Source: Streptomyces sp. ST2-7A (GTDB taxonomy: Bacteria > Actinomycetota > Actinomycetes > Streptomycetales > Streptomycetaceae). Taken from it: a stretch of 64,000 nt of DNA. Positions within the stretch are counted from its first letter, which is position 1. Every line of letters begins with the position of its first letter. Location of the stretch: positions 1-64,000 of the forward strand of contig NZ_JAJUWS010000021.1 in assembly GCF_021390475.1 (NCBI RefSeq), read 5' to 3'. Made by a program: the position numbers and the translations under genes. This document shows positions 45,399 through 54,135 of the stretch, piece by piece. The notes beneath the pieces are model-generated. The model was not told where the DNA came from, made no database searches, and worked only from the letters and a program-made list of their open reading frames with translations.

Positions 45399-45418
45399 GG
45401 GTGGGTGGGTGGGACGGG
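45399..45418 (+). other. G-quadruplex-forming run
   Basis: Five GGG runs with loops of one, one, one and two bases, just beyond the flippase stop codon and downstream of wzy on the sense strand. More GGG-rich repeats precede it from 45362. The RNA or DNA could fold into a very stable quadruplex and act as a terminator or barrier. Confidence 0.65.
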
Positions 45419-45419
45419 A

Positions 45420-46892
45420 TCACACCGGGGGTCGAACCCCGGCGTCCCGGGCGTCCTCCCGGACACCGGCGGGGGTCCTCCCGCAGCCGGGAGCCGCCCC
45501 CGCCCGGCCCTCCGGATCGCGGGGAGCGGCCGTCTCCCCCGGGTCGGCCTCCCCCTCCGGGCCGGGGTCGCGGAGCACCCGGCGCACCCGCCACCAGGCG
45601 GCCAGCGACTTGGCGGCCGACCCCACCACCAGCCCCCACGCCGCGCCGAGCACCCCGCCCAGCAGGTAGCCGCCCACCAGGCAGACCACCGACAGGGCAG
45701 AGAAGGTCACCTGGATCGGAAGGGTGGCACCGGGCCGCAGCACCCGTAGGGTGACCAGGCCGCACACGCCGGCGGCCATGATCGCGTACTGGGTGCCGGT
45801 GGCGGGCAGCAGCACGGCGGCGGCGTCCCAGGTCTCCCCCAGCACCTGCCGTCCGGCCTCCGCCGGCAACAGGTACAGGACCAGTCCCCAGCAGACGGCC
45901 ATGACCGCCAGCGCCCCGCCGGTCGCGGCCGCCGCCCGGGCCCGCCGGGCGGGGGCGCCGAGCCGGTTGAGCAGTGGCGGGCCGAACCCGGTGACGGCGT
46001 TGTACAGCACGTTCATCGGTCCGAAGAGAGTGGTGGCGCCGCGCAGCGCGCCCACCGCCAGGGGGCTGGCGAACACCCCGAGACCGATCACGGCCAGGTG
46101 GGTGCCGGCGTTCCCCACCCCGAACTCGACGACGAAGCGGCGTCCGAGGTGGCCACGGGCCAGCAGCGCGCGCAGCGGACGGCGGGCGGGCCCGTCCCCC
46201 ATCGGTTCACCGCCGCGGTCCCCCGCCGGGTCCGCACCCGGAGTCCCGCCCGGACCCGTCTCCGGGACCCGGCGCGCGGGGCCGATCGCCCGGCGCAGCA
46301 GGAACAACCCCAGCGCCAGCGCCGGCAGCGCGGAGAGCCCCCAGGCCAGCACCGTGCCGAAGGTCCCCGTGCCGGAGGGCAGCATCGCCAGGGCGGGGAG
46401 GACGACGGCCAGCCGCAGCAGGTCCCCGGCCAGCGCCCTGCCGGGACGTCCCAGCAGGGAGAAGGCGTACCGCAGGGCGTCCTGGGTGAGCACCACCGGC
46501 AGGACGAGGCCCAGGGCGGCCAACCCGGAGGGGATCCCGCCCGGCACCACCAGGGCGGGCACGGTGAGCGGCACGGTGAACGCGGCGGCGGCCACCGGGG
46601 TGAAGGCGACGGCCGTGCGGCACTCCCGGGCCCGCTCGGCGGTGTCACCCCGGCACAACACCAGGGCCTGCCCCACGTAGGCGGTGAAGGCCCCCAGCAG
46701 CAGGGTGAAGACCGTGTAGACGACGGCGAAGTGGGCGAAGGTGGCGGCGTCCGCACCGCGCGCCACGAAGACGACGACGGCGATGTTGGTCAGCGCCGCG
46801 ACGCCCTGGTCGGCGACGGAGGCGAGGACGGCGGTGCGGACCCGCCCCGGGCCCCGCCCCGGCCGGGCCGCCGGCACGACGGCGCCGGTCAC
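45420..46892 (-). CDS. wzx: Lipid-linked repeat-unit flippase (Wzx/MATE-fold)
   Basis: A 490-residue membrane protein of about 12-14 helices in the polysaccharide transporter family (QGVAALTNIAVVVFVARG near the N-terminus, FGPMNVLYNAVTGFGPPLLNRL in the middle). A Gly/Asp/Pro-rich cytoplasmic loop separates the two halves, and a charged tail follows the last helix. GTG start overlaps the preceding gene by four bases (GTGA). Moves undecaprenyl-linked repeat units to the outer face for the polymerase. Confidence 0.85.
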   Translation of the reverse strand: MTGAVVPAARPGRGPGRVRTAVLASVADQGVAALTNIAVVVFVARGADAATFAHFAVVYTVFTLLLGAFTAYVGQALVLCRGDTAERARECRTAVAFTPVAAAAFTVPLTVPALVVPGGIPSGLAALGLVLPVVLTQDALRYAFSLLGRPGRALAGDLLRLAVVLPALAMLPSGTGTFGTVLAWGLSALPALALGLFLLRRAIGPARRVPETGPGGTPGADPAGDRGGEPMGDGPARRPLRALLARGHLGRRFVVEFGVGNAGTHLAVIGLGVFASPLAVGALRGATTLFGPMNVLYNAVTGFGPPLLNRLGAPARRARAAAATGGALAVMAVCWGLVLYLLPAEAGRQVLGETWDAAAVLLPATGTQYAIMAAGVCGLVTLRVLRPGATLPIQVTFSALSVVCLVGGYLLGGVLGAAWGLVVGSAAKSLAAWWRVRRVLRDPGPEGEADPGETAAPRDPEGRAGAAPGCGRTPAGVREDARDAGVRPPV

Positions 46893-48739
46893 GGGCGGGG
46901 GGAGCGTTCTTCGAGTTCGGAGGGGTCGACGATGCGCAGCCCCAGCGTCTCCGACCCGAGGTCGCGGGAGCGCGGGCCGGTCCGGGGGTCCCCGTACCGG
47001 GTACCGGGGGCGTCCTCGCCCTCCCTGCGCCGGGGTCGGCCGACGGGTCCGGGGAGCTCCCGGTCCCGGTTCTCCCGGGCCCGCCCGCGCGGTTCGTGTC
47101 CCTCCCGGGCCTCGGCGCCGTCCGGGAGGTCGGCCTCCTCCGGGTCACCCGGTCCGTCGGTGTCCCGGTCGTCCTCCCGTTCCGACCAGCGGTCCACCCC
47201 GGCACCCAGGGAGTGCAGGACGGCGCCCAGGATCATCCCTCCGGCCCCGACGACCAACTCCCGCACCCGGGCCAGGTCGTCGCGCCGCACCTCGCCGGGG
47301 TCGCAGACCACGAGCACGCCGTCCACCCGGTCGATGAGGGCGATGGCGTCGGCGTAGGAGAGCACGGCGGGGGCGAGTACGGTCACCACCGCTCCCCGGG
47401 CGTCGGCGTGGGAGACCAGGCGGCCGGCGGCCGGCGAGGTCAGGGCGCGCGGCACGTTGCGCACCCGGCGGCCGGGCACCAGGTCGAAGACGCCGGATTC
47501 CCCGGCGTCGATCGGGACCCGCCGGCCGGCGGGCCACCCGCCGTCGCCGCCGGGGGAACTCGCCCAGCCGGGGCGCACCCCGTCGGCGTGCCGCAACTGG
47601 TCGGTGAGGGTGGGGGTGCGCAGGTCCGCCTCGATGAGCAGGGCGTCCATGCCCATCTCCGCGAACGCCGCCGAGAGGTTGACGGCGGTGGTCAGGGGTG
47701 TCTCGATGCCGCCGCGCGGCGCCACCACCAGCAGTCGGCGGCGCTTGGCGAAGGTCTCGTCGTAGGCCAGCCGGAAGGCGACCGAGCGGAACTCCTCGGC
47801 CAGGCGTCCGCCGGCGAACAACCGGCCGGAGTCGGGGCGGGCGGTGCGCGGCAACACCCCCAGCACGGGGGCGCGCAGGGCACGGCTGACGTCACCGGCC
47901 GAGCGCACCCGGGGGTCGAAGACCAGCCGGAGCCAGGCGGCGAGCAGCCCGAGGCCGGCACCGAGCATCGCGCCCAGCGCGGTGAGCAGCACCGGTCCCG
48001 GCCCGGAGGCCGAGGCGGGCGGGGCGGCCTCGGTGATGATCCGGCCGCCGGTGGTGTCCAGGGCGGTGAGGGTGTGGACCCGGTCGTTCAGGTCGTTGAT
48101 CCGGGCGGTGAGGGCGGTGCGGGAGGCGAGCGCCTGCTCGTGGGCCGCGCTCCCCTCGGGCAGGCCGGCGATGTAGGAGTCGAGGGTCTCGCGCTCCTCC
48201 AGCAGGGGCTCGCGCTGCTCCTCCAGCGAGGCGACCATGTTCTCCACCATCCGGTCGGCCACCGCCTGCCGGTTCGCCAGGTAGGCGGTGGCGAAGGCGT
48301 TGGCGTAGCGGGCGGCGCGGGCCGGGTCCTCGGCGGTGTAGGAGAAGCGCAGCACCTCGGTGTTGGGCGGGTTGGTGACCTGCAGTCCCTCCTTGACCCG
48401 GTCGGCGTCCTCCTCGGGGAGGTCGAGTTCGGCCGCCGCGGCCCGGGCGACGGTTCCGCTGACGGCGGTACGGCGCTCGGACCCCATCGCCACCCGGTCC
48501 AGGGTGCCGCCGTCGAAGGCGTCCCGGGTGGGGGCGCGCAACACCACCTCGGTGCCGGCGATGTAGGTGTCGGTGGTGCCCATGCCGAGCCAGCCGCCGC
48601 CGAGCAGGCCGACCAACACGCCGATGCCGATCAACAGCCGGTAGCGCAGCAGTTGACGGAACTGCTCGCGCAACTGGTCGGGTTCGTCGTGGCCGTGTCC
48701 GGCGCGGGAGTCCTCGCGGTGCGGTACCGGGTCCCTCAT
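46889..48739 (-). CDS. Wzz/BY-kinase-like chain-length protein with degenerate P-loop
   Basis: A 616-residue protein. Wzz-type N-terminal helix (LLIGIGVLVGLLGGGWLG), a coiled-coil extracellular region (about 150-240), a second helix (VLLTALGAMLGAGLGLLAAW) and a cytoplasmic domain like bacterial tyrosine kinases. The Walker A site reads APRGGIETPLTTAVNL, lacking the GK[ST] core, while Walker A' remains as ALLIEADLRTP. The long charged tail has no Tyr cluster. It therefore probably controls chain length without kinase activity. ATG start overlaps the upstream transferase gene by four bases. Confidence 0.85.
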   Translation of the reverse strand: MRDPVPHREDSRAGHGHDEPDQLREQFRQLLRYRLLIGIGVLVGLLGGGWLGMGTTDTYIAGTEVVLRAPTRDAFDGGTLDRVAMGSERRTAVSGTVARAAAAELDLPEEDADRVKEGLQVTNPPNTEVLRFSYTAEDPARAARYANAFATAYLANRQAVADRMVENMVASLEEQREPLLEERETLDSYIAGLPEGSAAHEQALASRTALTARINDLNDRVHTLTALDTTGGRIITEAAPPASASGPGPVLLTALGAMLGAGLGLLAAWLRLVFDPRVRSAGDVSRALRAPVLGVLPRTARPDSGRLFAGGRLAEEFRSVAFRLAYDETFAKRRRLLVVAPRGGIETPLTTAVNLSAAFAEMGMDALLIEADLRTPTLTDQLRHADGVRPGWASSPGGDGGWPAGRRVPIDAGESGVFDLVPGRRVRNVPRALTSPAAGRLVSHADARGAVVTVLAPAVLSYADAIALIDRVDGVLVVCDPGEVRRDDLARVRELVVGAGGMILGAVLHSLGAGVDRWSEREDDRDTDGPGDPEEADLPDGAEAREGHEPRGRARENRDRELPGPVGRPRRREGEDAPGTRYGDPRTGPRSRDLGSETLGLRIVDPSELEERSPRP

Positions 48740-50190
48740 GCGGTGGCTTCCTTCCGCTCGTCGGGGGTGTCCGGGGCATCCGGGCGGTGGACGGCCAGGG
48801 CCTCGTCGATGAGGGCGGAGATCCGGGCCAGACCGGCCTCGCGACCCAGGTGGGTGCGGGCGTAGTCGAATCCGCGCGCGCCGATGGCGTCGGCCGTCGC
48901 GGGGTCGGCGGCGATCTCGCGGGCGGCCTCGACGATGGCGGCGGGGTTCTCCGGCGGCACCAGGTATCCGGCATCGGAGCGGCGGATCTCCTCGGCGGTG
49001 CCGCCGCCGTCGGCCACCGAGGCGATGACGGGGCGGGCGGCGGTGAAGTACGAGGTGAGCTTGGACGGGACGCTCATGTCGAGGACCGAGGCCCGCTGGG
49101 TGACCATCAGGGCGTCGGCGGCGGCCAGGACATCGGGGAACTCGGCGTCCCCGGCGGGTGGCAGGATCCGCAGGTTCGGCACGCCGGCGGCGGCCCCCAC
49201 CAGATGGGCCCGTCGGTTGCCGTCCCCCATCAGGACCACCAACAGGTCGGGGGCCAGCCGGGCGGTCTCCACCAGGACCTCCAGGCCCTGTTTGAGGCCC
49301 ATGTTGCCCGAGTGCAGCAGCACGGTGCGGCCCGGCTCCCAGCCGAGCCGGGCCCGGGTGTCGGCCCGGGTGCCGGTGGGTCGGGCTACGTGGGCCCAGT
49401 TGGGCACCAGGCGGATCCGGTCGGTCGGTACGCCCAGGGAGCTCACCCGCTCCCGGAAGCTCTCGTGGATGACGCCGACCAGGGTGGCGGCGGCGAGCAC
49501 CCGTCGTTCGAGACCGGTCGCGACCGCGGCGGCCCGACCGCCGCCGTCGATGCCGCTCTGCGCGGCGGCGGCCCCCATCAGGTCCTGCACCACCGGCACG
49601 AAGGGCACCCCGTGGCGGCGGGCGAGCCGGGCGGCGAGCACCCCGCCGGCCAGGGAGGGCATCTGGGCCAGGATCGCGTCGGGGCGGCCGCCGCGGGGCG
49701 GAAGGAACAGGCCGCCCACCAGGATCGACGCCTCGTACAGGCCGCGCCGTACGGCGGTCTGGCGGGTCGGCACGGTGTGGCGGCGGCGGTGCACCCGGAC
49801 GCCGTCGCGCAGTTCGGTGGCCCGCCACCGGCCGCGCCAGGCGGGATCGACGCGCCACGCGGGGTAGTGCGGCATCCCGGCCAGAACGTGCACCTCGGCG
49901 CCGCGGCGGGTCACCCAGTCCTCGGCGATCTGGGCCGCGTAGGGGCCGATGCCGGCGCTCTCGGGGGCGTAGTTGGTGGAGACCAACAGCAGGCGTTCAC
50001 GACGGGCGGGCGGGGGGCCGGGGGCGTCCGGGCCGTCGTGATCACCGGGGGTGTCCGGGGGCGGGGCCCCCGGCGTGCCGGACACCGTCCCGGCCCCGGG
50101 TGTGCCGTCCGCCGCCCGGTCCGCGCCCTCTCCGGGCACGTCCCCCGCCGCGTTTCCCGCCCCGTCGCCGATCGACCGCGCATGGGCCAT
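48736..50190 (-). CDS. Glycosyltransferase family 4 (WcaI/WbuB-like)
   Basis: A 484-residue GT-B enzyme. About 65 disordered residues come first, then LLVSTNYAPESAGIGPYAAQIAEDWV, HVLAGMPHYPAWRVDP, LLHSGNMGLKQGLEVLVE and the donor motif VPSKLTSYFTAARPVIASV. The N-terminal part is typical of WcaI-type transferases, some of which handle fucose, in keeping with gmd and fcl nearby. Start at ATG with GGGGAGGAG eight nt upstream. Heads an operon transferase-Wzz-Wzx with 4-nt overlaps. Confidence 0.87.
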   Translation of the reverse strand: MAHARSIGDGAGNAAGDVPGEGADRAADGTPGAGTVSGTPGAPPPDTPGDHDGPDAPGPPPARRERLLLVSTNYAPESAGIGPYAAQIAEDWVTRRGAEVHVLAGMPHYPAWRVDPAWRGRWRATELRDGVRVHRRRHTVPTRQTAVRRGLYEASILVGGLFLPPRGGRPDAILAQMPSLAGGVLAARLARRHGVPFVPVVQDLMGAAAAQSGIDGGGRAAAVATGLERRVLAAATLVGVIHESFRERVSSLGVPTDRIRLVPNWAHVARPTGTRADTRARLGWEPGRTVLLHSGNMGLKQGLEVLVETARLAPDLLVVLMGDGNRRAHLVGAAAGVPNLRILPPAGDAEFPDVLAAADALMVTQRASVLDMSVPSKLTSYFTAARPVIASVADGGGTAEEIRRSDAGYLVPPENPAAIVEAAREIAADPATADAIGARGFDYARTHLGREAGLARISALIDEALAVHRPDAPDTPDERKEATA

Positions 50191-50438
50191 CGCGGACTCC
50201 TCCCCTGGTCCTCCCCCGGCCGCCGCCTCCCCTGACGACGCCGCGCCCAGCGTAGCCTTATCGCACATGCGTGTGCCGGCGTTCGCCCGCATTCACAGGG
50301 GAGTTGACGCTATGGTCGGGCGGAGGTGCCTCGTTCCGCGCCGGGCCGGGGAGGGCCCGGGGCGGGAGACGGGGCATCCCGGCACGGCACCGCGCGGAAG
50401 ACCGCGCGGACCACCGACTTGGGGGGTGGATTTCCACC

Positions 50439-50912
50439 ATGCGTCAGATCGTGGGTTACGCCTCGGGCGTTTTCGATCTCTTCCACATCGGTCACCTGAA
50501 CATCCTTCGGCATGCCAAGAGCCGGTGCGACCACCTGGTCGCGGGTGTGGTGACGGACGAGGCGGCCGGGGGAATGAAGGGGCGGCCACCGGTCGTCCCC
50601 CTGGTCGAGCGACTGGAGATCGTGCGCAGCGTGCGCCATGTGGACGCCGCCTTCGTGGACACCTCGTCGGACAAGCGGATCGCCTGGCAACAGGTGCGCT
50701 TCGACGTGCTGTTCAAGGGCGACGACTGGCGCGGGACGCCCAAGGGGGACCGTCTGGAGGCGGAGATGGCGGAGGTGGGCGTGGAGGTCGTGTACTTCCC
50801 GTACACCGTGCACACCTCCAGCACCCACCTGCGGCTCGCCCTGGACGCCCTGGCCCGGCCGGCCGCGCCGTCGGCCGGCCCGGGCGAGCCGCTCAGCGGC
50901 GCGGGGCGGTGA
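50439..50912 (+). CDS. Cytidylyltransferase-like protein (TagD/RfaE family)
   Basis: A 157-residue nucleotidyltransferase. The HxGH signature is in GVFDLFHIGHLNILRHAK; Arg-rich substrate loop FKGDDWRGTPKGD; the last motif TSSTHLRL corresponds to ISSTxIR. It would make a CDP-activated alcohol such as CDP-glycerol. It faces the CDP-alcohol transferase gene tail to tail with a 20-bp overlap, and the two probably act in one pathway. ATG start with a GGGGGGTGGA site. Confidence 0.87.
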   Translation: MRQIVGYASGVFDLFHIGHLNILRHAKSRCDHLVAGVVTDEAAGGMKGRPPVVPLVERLEIVRSVRHVDAAFVDTSSDKRIAWQQVRFDVLFKGDDWRGTPKGDRLEAEMAEVGVEVVYFPYTVHTSSTHLRLALDALARPAAPSAGPGEPLSGAGR

Positions 50913-51807
50913 CGGCGACCACCCGCCGGTACCACAGCGCGAGGAAGGCCGCCGCGAAGAGCAGGTTCGCGGCGGCCAGCAGGGCGTAGCCGACGCGGAA
51001 CCACGGGGCCTGCGCGAGCAGCAGGAACGACCAGCACAGCACGCCGTAGTCGGCCGGCAGGAGGGCCAGGGCCCGCCACCACGGGGGCGGTGTCTCCCGG
51101 TCCGCCGCGCCGTCGGCTCCCGTCGATGGTGCGGCGGCCCGTGCGGCCGAGAGCAGTTTGTCGGTCAGCAGGCCGCCGCAGAAGATCACCACCGCCGCCG
51201 TCTGGAAGACGAGCGGGACCAGCAGCCAGCTCTCGGCGGGCAGGTCGTGGAAGCGGTACAACGAGACCAGCACCGCGGCGTGCAGGGCGACGACCTTGGC
51301 GCAGTCCACCATGTGGTCCAGCCACTCCCCCGCCGGGCTCGCCTCCCGGCGCAGGCGGGCGAGTTGGCCGTCCGCCGAGTCCAGGGCGAAGCCGAGGACC
51401 AGCAGGGCCGCCACCGCGATCCCGGTGCCCGGCGACGGCGGGACCAGGGCGATCACCGCGATCCCGGTGTAGGTGAGGGCCGCGCTGATCAGCGTCACGT
51501 GGTTGGGTCTCAGCCCCATGACCAGCGCCGCGGCGGCGGCCGGTCGGCCCAGCGGGCGGTTGACCCACCGGGAGTACAGCGAGACGCCCCGGGCGGACTT
51601 CCGGACGCCGCGCAGTTCGCGCAGGGCGGCGGTGAAGCCGGTGGGCGGAGCGGGGCGGGGTGCGGCCGGTCGGGCCGGCGCGGCGCCGACCTCCGGTCCC
51701 GGTTCGCGCGCGCCGCCGACCACCGTGTCCTCCGCACCCCCGTTCGCGGTCTTCCGTGTCCCCTCGTGCGCGGTGCCGCGCGACGTGTCGCGTGCTGTGT
51801 CCCCCAC
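50893..51807 (-). CDS. CDP-alcohol phosphatidyltransferase
   Basis: A 304-residue membrane enzyme. The CDP-OH-P signature D-x2-DG-x2-AR-x8-9-G-x3-D-x3-D is complete in DSADGQLARLRREASPAG followed by EWLDHMVD. About six helices surround it, and the N-terminal 85 residues are hydrophilic. GTG start with GGAGGGGG upstream. It transfers a phosphoalcohol from a CDP donor to a lipid or glycan. The substrate may come from the neighbouring cytidylyltransferase. Confidence 0.88.
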   Translation of the reverse strand: MGDTARDTSRGTAHEGTRKTANGGAEDTVVGGAREPGPEVGAAPARPAAPRPAPPTGFTAALRELRGVRKSARGVSLYSRWVNRPLGRPAAAAALVMGLRPNHVTLISAALTYTGIAVIALVPPSPGTGIAVAALLVLGFALDSADGQLARLRREASPAGEWLDHMVDCAKVVALHAAVLVSLYRFHDLPAESWLLVPLVFQTAAVVIFCGGLLTDKLLSAARAAAPSTGADGAADRETPPPWWRALALLPADYGVLCWSFLLLAQAPWFRVGYALLAAANLLFAAAFLALWYRRVVAVTAPRR

Positions 51808-52126
51808 CCCGTCCCCCTCCGATCACGATGTCCCGTCCGGCCCGGGCCGGGCCGGACGGCGCCGGCCGTCGTCTCCGCCTCCCCCGCGCGGGCGGGGGAT
51901 CGGGGGATCATCCCATGCCGAACGCCGACACGAACACGGATACGATGCATGGGCTCACGCGACGGTCACCGGGGGGCGGGAAGTCGTACGGGAACCGTGT
52001 GGATCCGGCCGGCGACACCGGCCGACGATCGGCGGGCGGCGAGCGGTCACCAAGGACACCGAGGAAATCGGTCAACGATCAACGGGGCGCGCCGGGGAAC
52101 GGCGTGCCGGCGGCGGGGAGGTCCCC
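51808..52126. other. Upstream region of the lipoprotein gene, no gene seen
   Basis: A 319-bp divergent gap. A possible -10 TACGAT lies at 51941-51946 on the plus strand without a good -35. Confidence 0.45.
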
Positions 52127-53128
52127 ATGGGGGCGGTGCGAACGACGGCCCGGACGAACGCTGTGCCGATGGCGCGCCTGGTCGTACTCCTGGCGGTCAC
52201 GGCACTACTGATGAGCGGCTGCGTGCGGGTGCACGGGGAGAACGCCGTGGTGCCGGCGCTCACCCCGGAGGAGGCGGCGGAGGTCCTGGCCCGCTACGCC
52301 GATATCGGCAACGAGGCCAACCCCGTGTACGACGCCGAACTGAACCGGGAGATCGACACCGGTCCCCTCGGTGAGATCAACCAGGCCGGTCACCGGGCCC
52401 GGCACGCCGTGCACCCGGAGGGGAACCCGAACTACCGGCCGCTGGACTTCACCGACGTCCGCTTCGCCATCCCCCGGCAGGCCGGATGGCCGAAGTTCTT
52501 CCTCGCCGACGCGGAGAGCGGGCGCGCGGGGGACGACAACCGTTGGCTGCTGGTCTTCACCCGGAACTCGATCGAGGAGGAGTGGCGCGCCTCGTACCTG
52601 GCCGTGGTGCCCCCGGGGGACACGCCCGAACCGCTGCTGGACGGGGACGGGTGGGCGGAGGCGGTGCCGGTCACCGGGGAGGCCGGCCGGCTGAGCGGCG
52701 CCTACGCGGACTTCCTCGCCGGGGCCTCCACCGGGAACGCCGGGGAGGCCGGGAACATCGTCTTCGCCGAGGGGCGGCACACCAGCGGCGAGGTGGAGCG
52801 CCGGGAGCAGGAGGGCACCCGCCCCGAATTCGTGGTCCAGTACGGGGACCTGGCCGCCGAGGCCGCCGCGCACGCCCCGGTGGGGCTGCGCACCACCGAC
52901 GGCGGCGCGCTGGTCTTCTTCGCCTCCCACCACCACGAGAAGAAGACCTGGGCCGAGGGTGAGACGCCCGTGGTGGACGAGTACGTGGAGGCGCTGATGG
53001 AGGGCACACCCGATCGTTCGGTGACCTCCGAACGGCTGTCGATCCAGGCCGCCGCGGTCCCCGACGGGGGCGGTCCGGTCCGGGTGCTCGCCCGGATCGC
53101 GATGACGGTCACCGCCAGGGGCGAATGA
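52127..53128 (+). CDS. Lipoprotein of unknown function
   Basis: A 333-residue lipoprotein with lipobox LMSGC near residue 32. The rest is soluble and extracytoplasmic, with repeated acidic segments and motifs such as FTDVRFAIPRQAGWPKFF, RWLLVFTR and ALVFFASHHHEKKTW. It looks like a conserved Streptomyces secreted protein; no enzyme motif is evident. ATG start with GGGGAG seven nt upstream. Confidence 0.75.
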   Translation: MGAVRTTARTNAVPMARLVVLLAVTALLMSGCVRVHGENAVVPALTPEEAAEVLARYADIGNEANPVYDAELNREIDTGPLGEINQAGHRARHAVHPEGNPNYRPLDFTDVRFAIPRQAGWPKFFLADAESGRAGDDNRWLLVFTRNSIEEEWRASYLAVVPPGDTPEPLLDGDGWAEAVPVTGEAGRLSGAYADFLAGASTGNAGEAGNIVFAEGRHTSGEVERREQEGTRPEFVVQYGDLAAEAAAHAPVGLRTTDGGALVFFASHHHEKKTWAEGETPVVDEYVEALMEGTPDRSVTSERLSIQAAAVPDGGGPVRVLARIAMTVTARGE

Positions 53129-53156
53129 GGGGAACCGCCGGCCGGGGCCCCGACGG

Positions 53157-53897
53157 TCAGCGGGCCGGCCAGGCCCCGGCCGGGTGGTCGTCCAGGTGCT
53201 GTTCGGCATGGGTGGCGCAGGCGTCGGTGAGGGCGCCCAGCAGCGACAGCGGGTCGGGGAGCGGGTGCTCGGGGCCGCGCAGCCAGGTGACGGCGGGCGC
53301 GGTCGAGCCGGCGCCGATCGGTCCCGGCAGCCGGGCCGGGGGCACCAGCACGTAGCTGCCCCGGCAGTGCCAGCGCAGACCCGGGTGCTCGACCATGGTC
53401 TCGGGGTGGCAGTCCAGCTCGCAGGGCCACCACTCCTCCTCGTCCTCGGGGGTGCCCCGGGTGGCGGTGAAGAAGAGCATCCGCTCGTCCGGCTCGACCA
53501 GCGCGACCGGGCCGACCTCCACGCCCGCCGCGTTGAGCCGTTCCAGTGCCGGACGACCGGCACCGGCGGGTACGTCCAGCACGTCGTGCACGCGGCCGGT
53601 GGCGGTGATGAAGTTCGCCTCCGGGTCGGCCCGCAGCCAGTGCAGCACTCGGCCGGAGTCGGTGCCGGCCTGGGTCCGCCAGGCCTGGGAGATGGGGTGC
53701 CGGGCCGGGGTGGGGCAGCCGATGCGCTCGCAGGAGCAGCCGTACCCGTCGGGGTGGGCGGCCGGCGCCAGCGGCAGTCCGGCCGCGGCGGCGGCGAGCA
53801 ACAGATCCTCCCGGGCCCGCGCGGCGGCGTCCGCCCCGGCGGCGCGTCGGGCCGCACCGGGCCGCATCCAGCGGAGCAATCCGCGCTCGCTTCTCAT
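53157..53897 (-). CDS. Stand-alone PrimPol-domain protein
   Basis: A 246-residue protein of the bifunctional primase/polymerase family found as a chromosomal single gene in streptomycetes. The zinc-like CSCERIGCPTPARHP and ITATGRVHDVLDVP mark the fold, and RWHCRGSYVLVPPARLPG follows. Motif I here reads LDVP and so has only one acidic residue, unlike the DLD of the mobile-element enzyme. Polymerase activity is therefore doubtful. ATG start. Function unknown. Confidence 0.75.
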   Translation of the reverse strand: MRSERGLLRWMRPGAARRAAGADAAARAREDLLLAAAAAGLPLAPAAHPDGYGCSCERIGCPTPARHPISQAWRTQAGTDSGRVLHWLRADPEANFITATGRVHDVLDVPAGAGRPALERLNAAGVEVGPVALVEPDERMLFFTATRGTPEDEEEWWPCELDCHPETMVEHPGLRWHCRGSYVLVPPARLPGPIGAGSTAPAVTWLRGPEHPLPDPLSLLGALTDACATHAEQHLDDHPAGAWPAR

Positions 53898-54066
53898 GGG
53901 CTGACTACCGCCTCACTTCTCCGAGGTCCGCGTGGCCGTTGTCCGACCATCCTGCCCTGTGCTCGACGCGAATGGGTAATCCGGGGGACACCGAAAGGTC
54001 GAAAACGGTGACACGTTCGTCACACCGGTGTCATGCCACCGGCATGATCCGGATCCCCGGTGAACA

Positions 54067-54086
54067 CCCGGGGGCCGACCCCCGGG
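54067..54086 (-). terminator. Short hairpin after the Rsm22-like gene
   Basis: An 8-bp stem of C and G runs with a 4-nt loop, 50 nt past the stop codon. Confidence 0.4.
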
Positions 54087-54135
54087 CGACGCGTGTTCGC
54101 CCGGTGCCCGGCGGGTGGGCTCCGGTGTCCGCCGC

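Noticed and set aside
48740-49858. A long N-terminal extension of the Wzz-like protein
   Set aside because: The frame is open upstream only as a shadow of the glycosyltransferase gene, which has full GT-B motifs; the ATG at 48739 forms an ATGA overlap.
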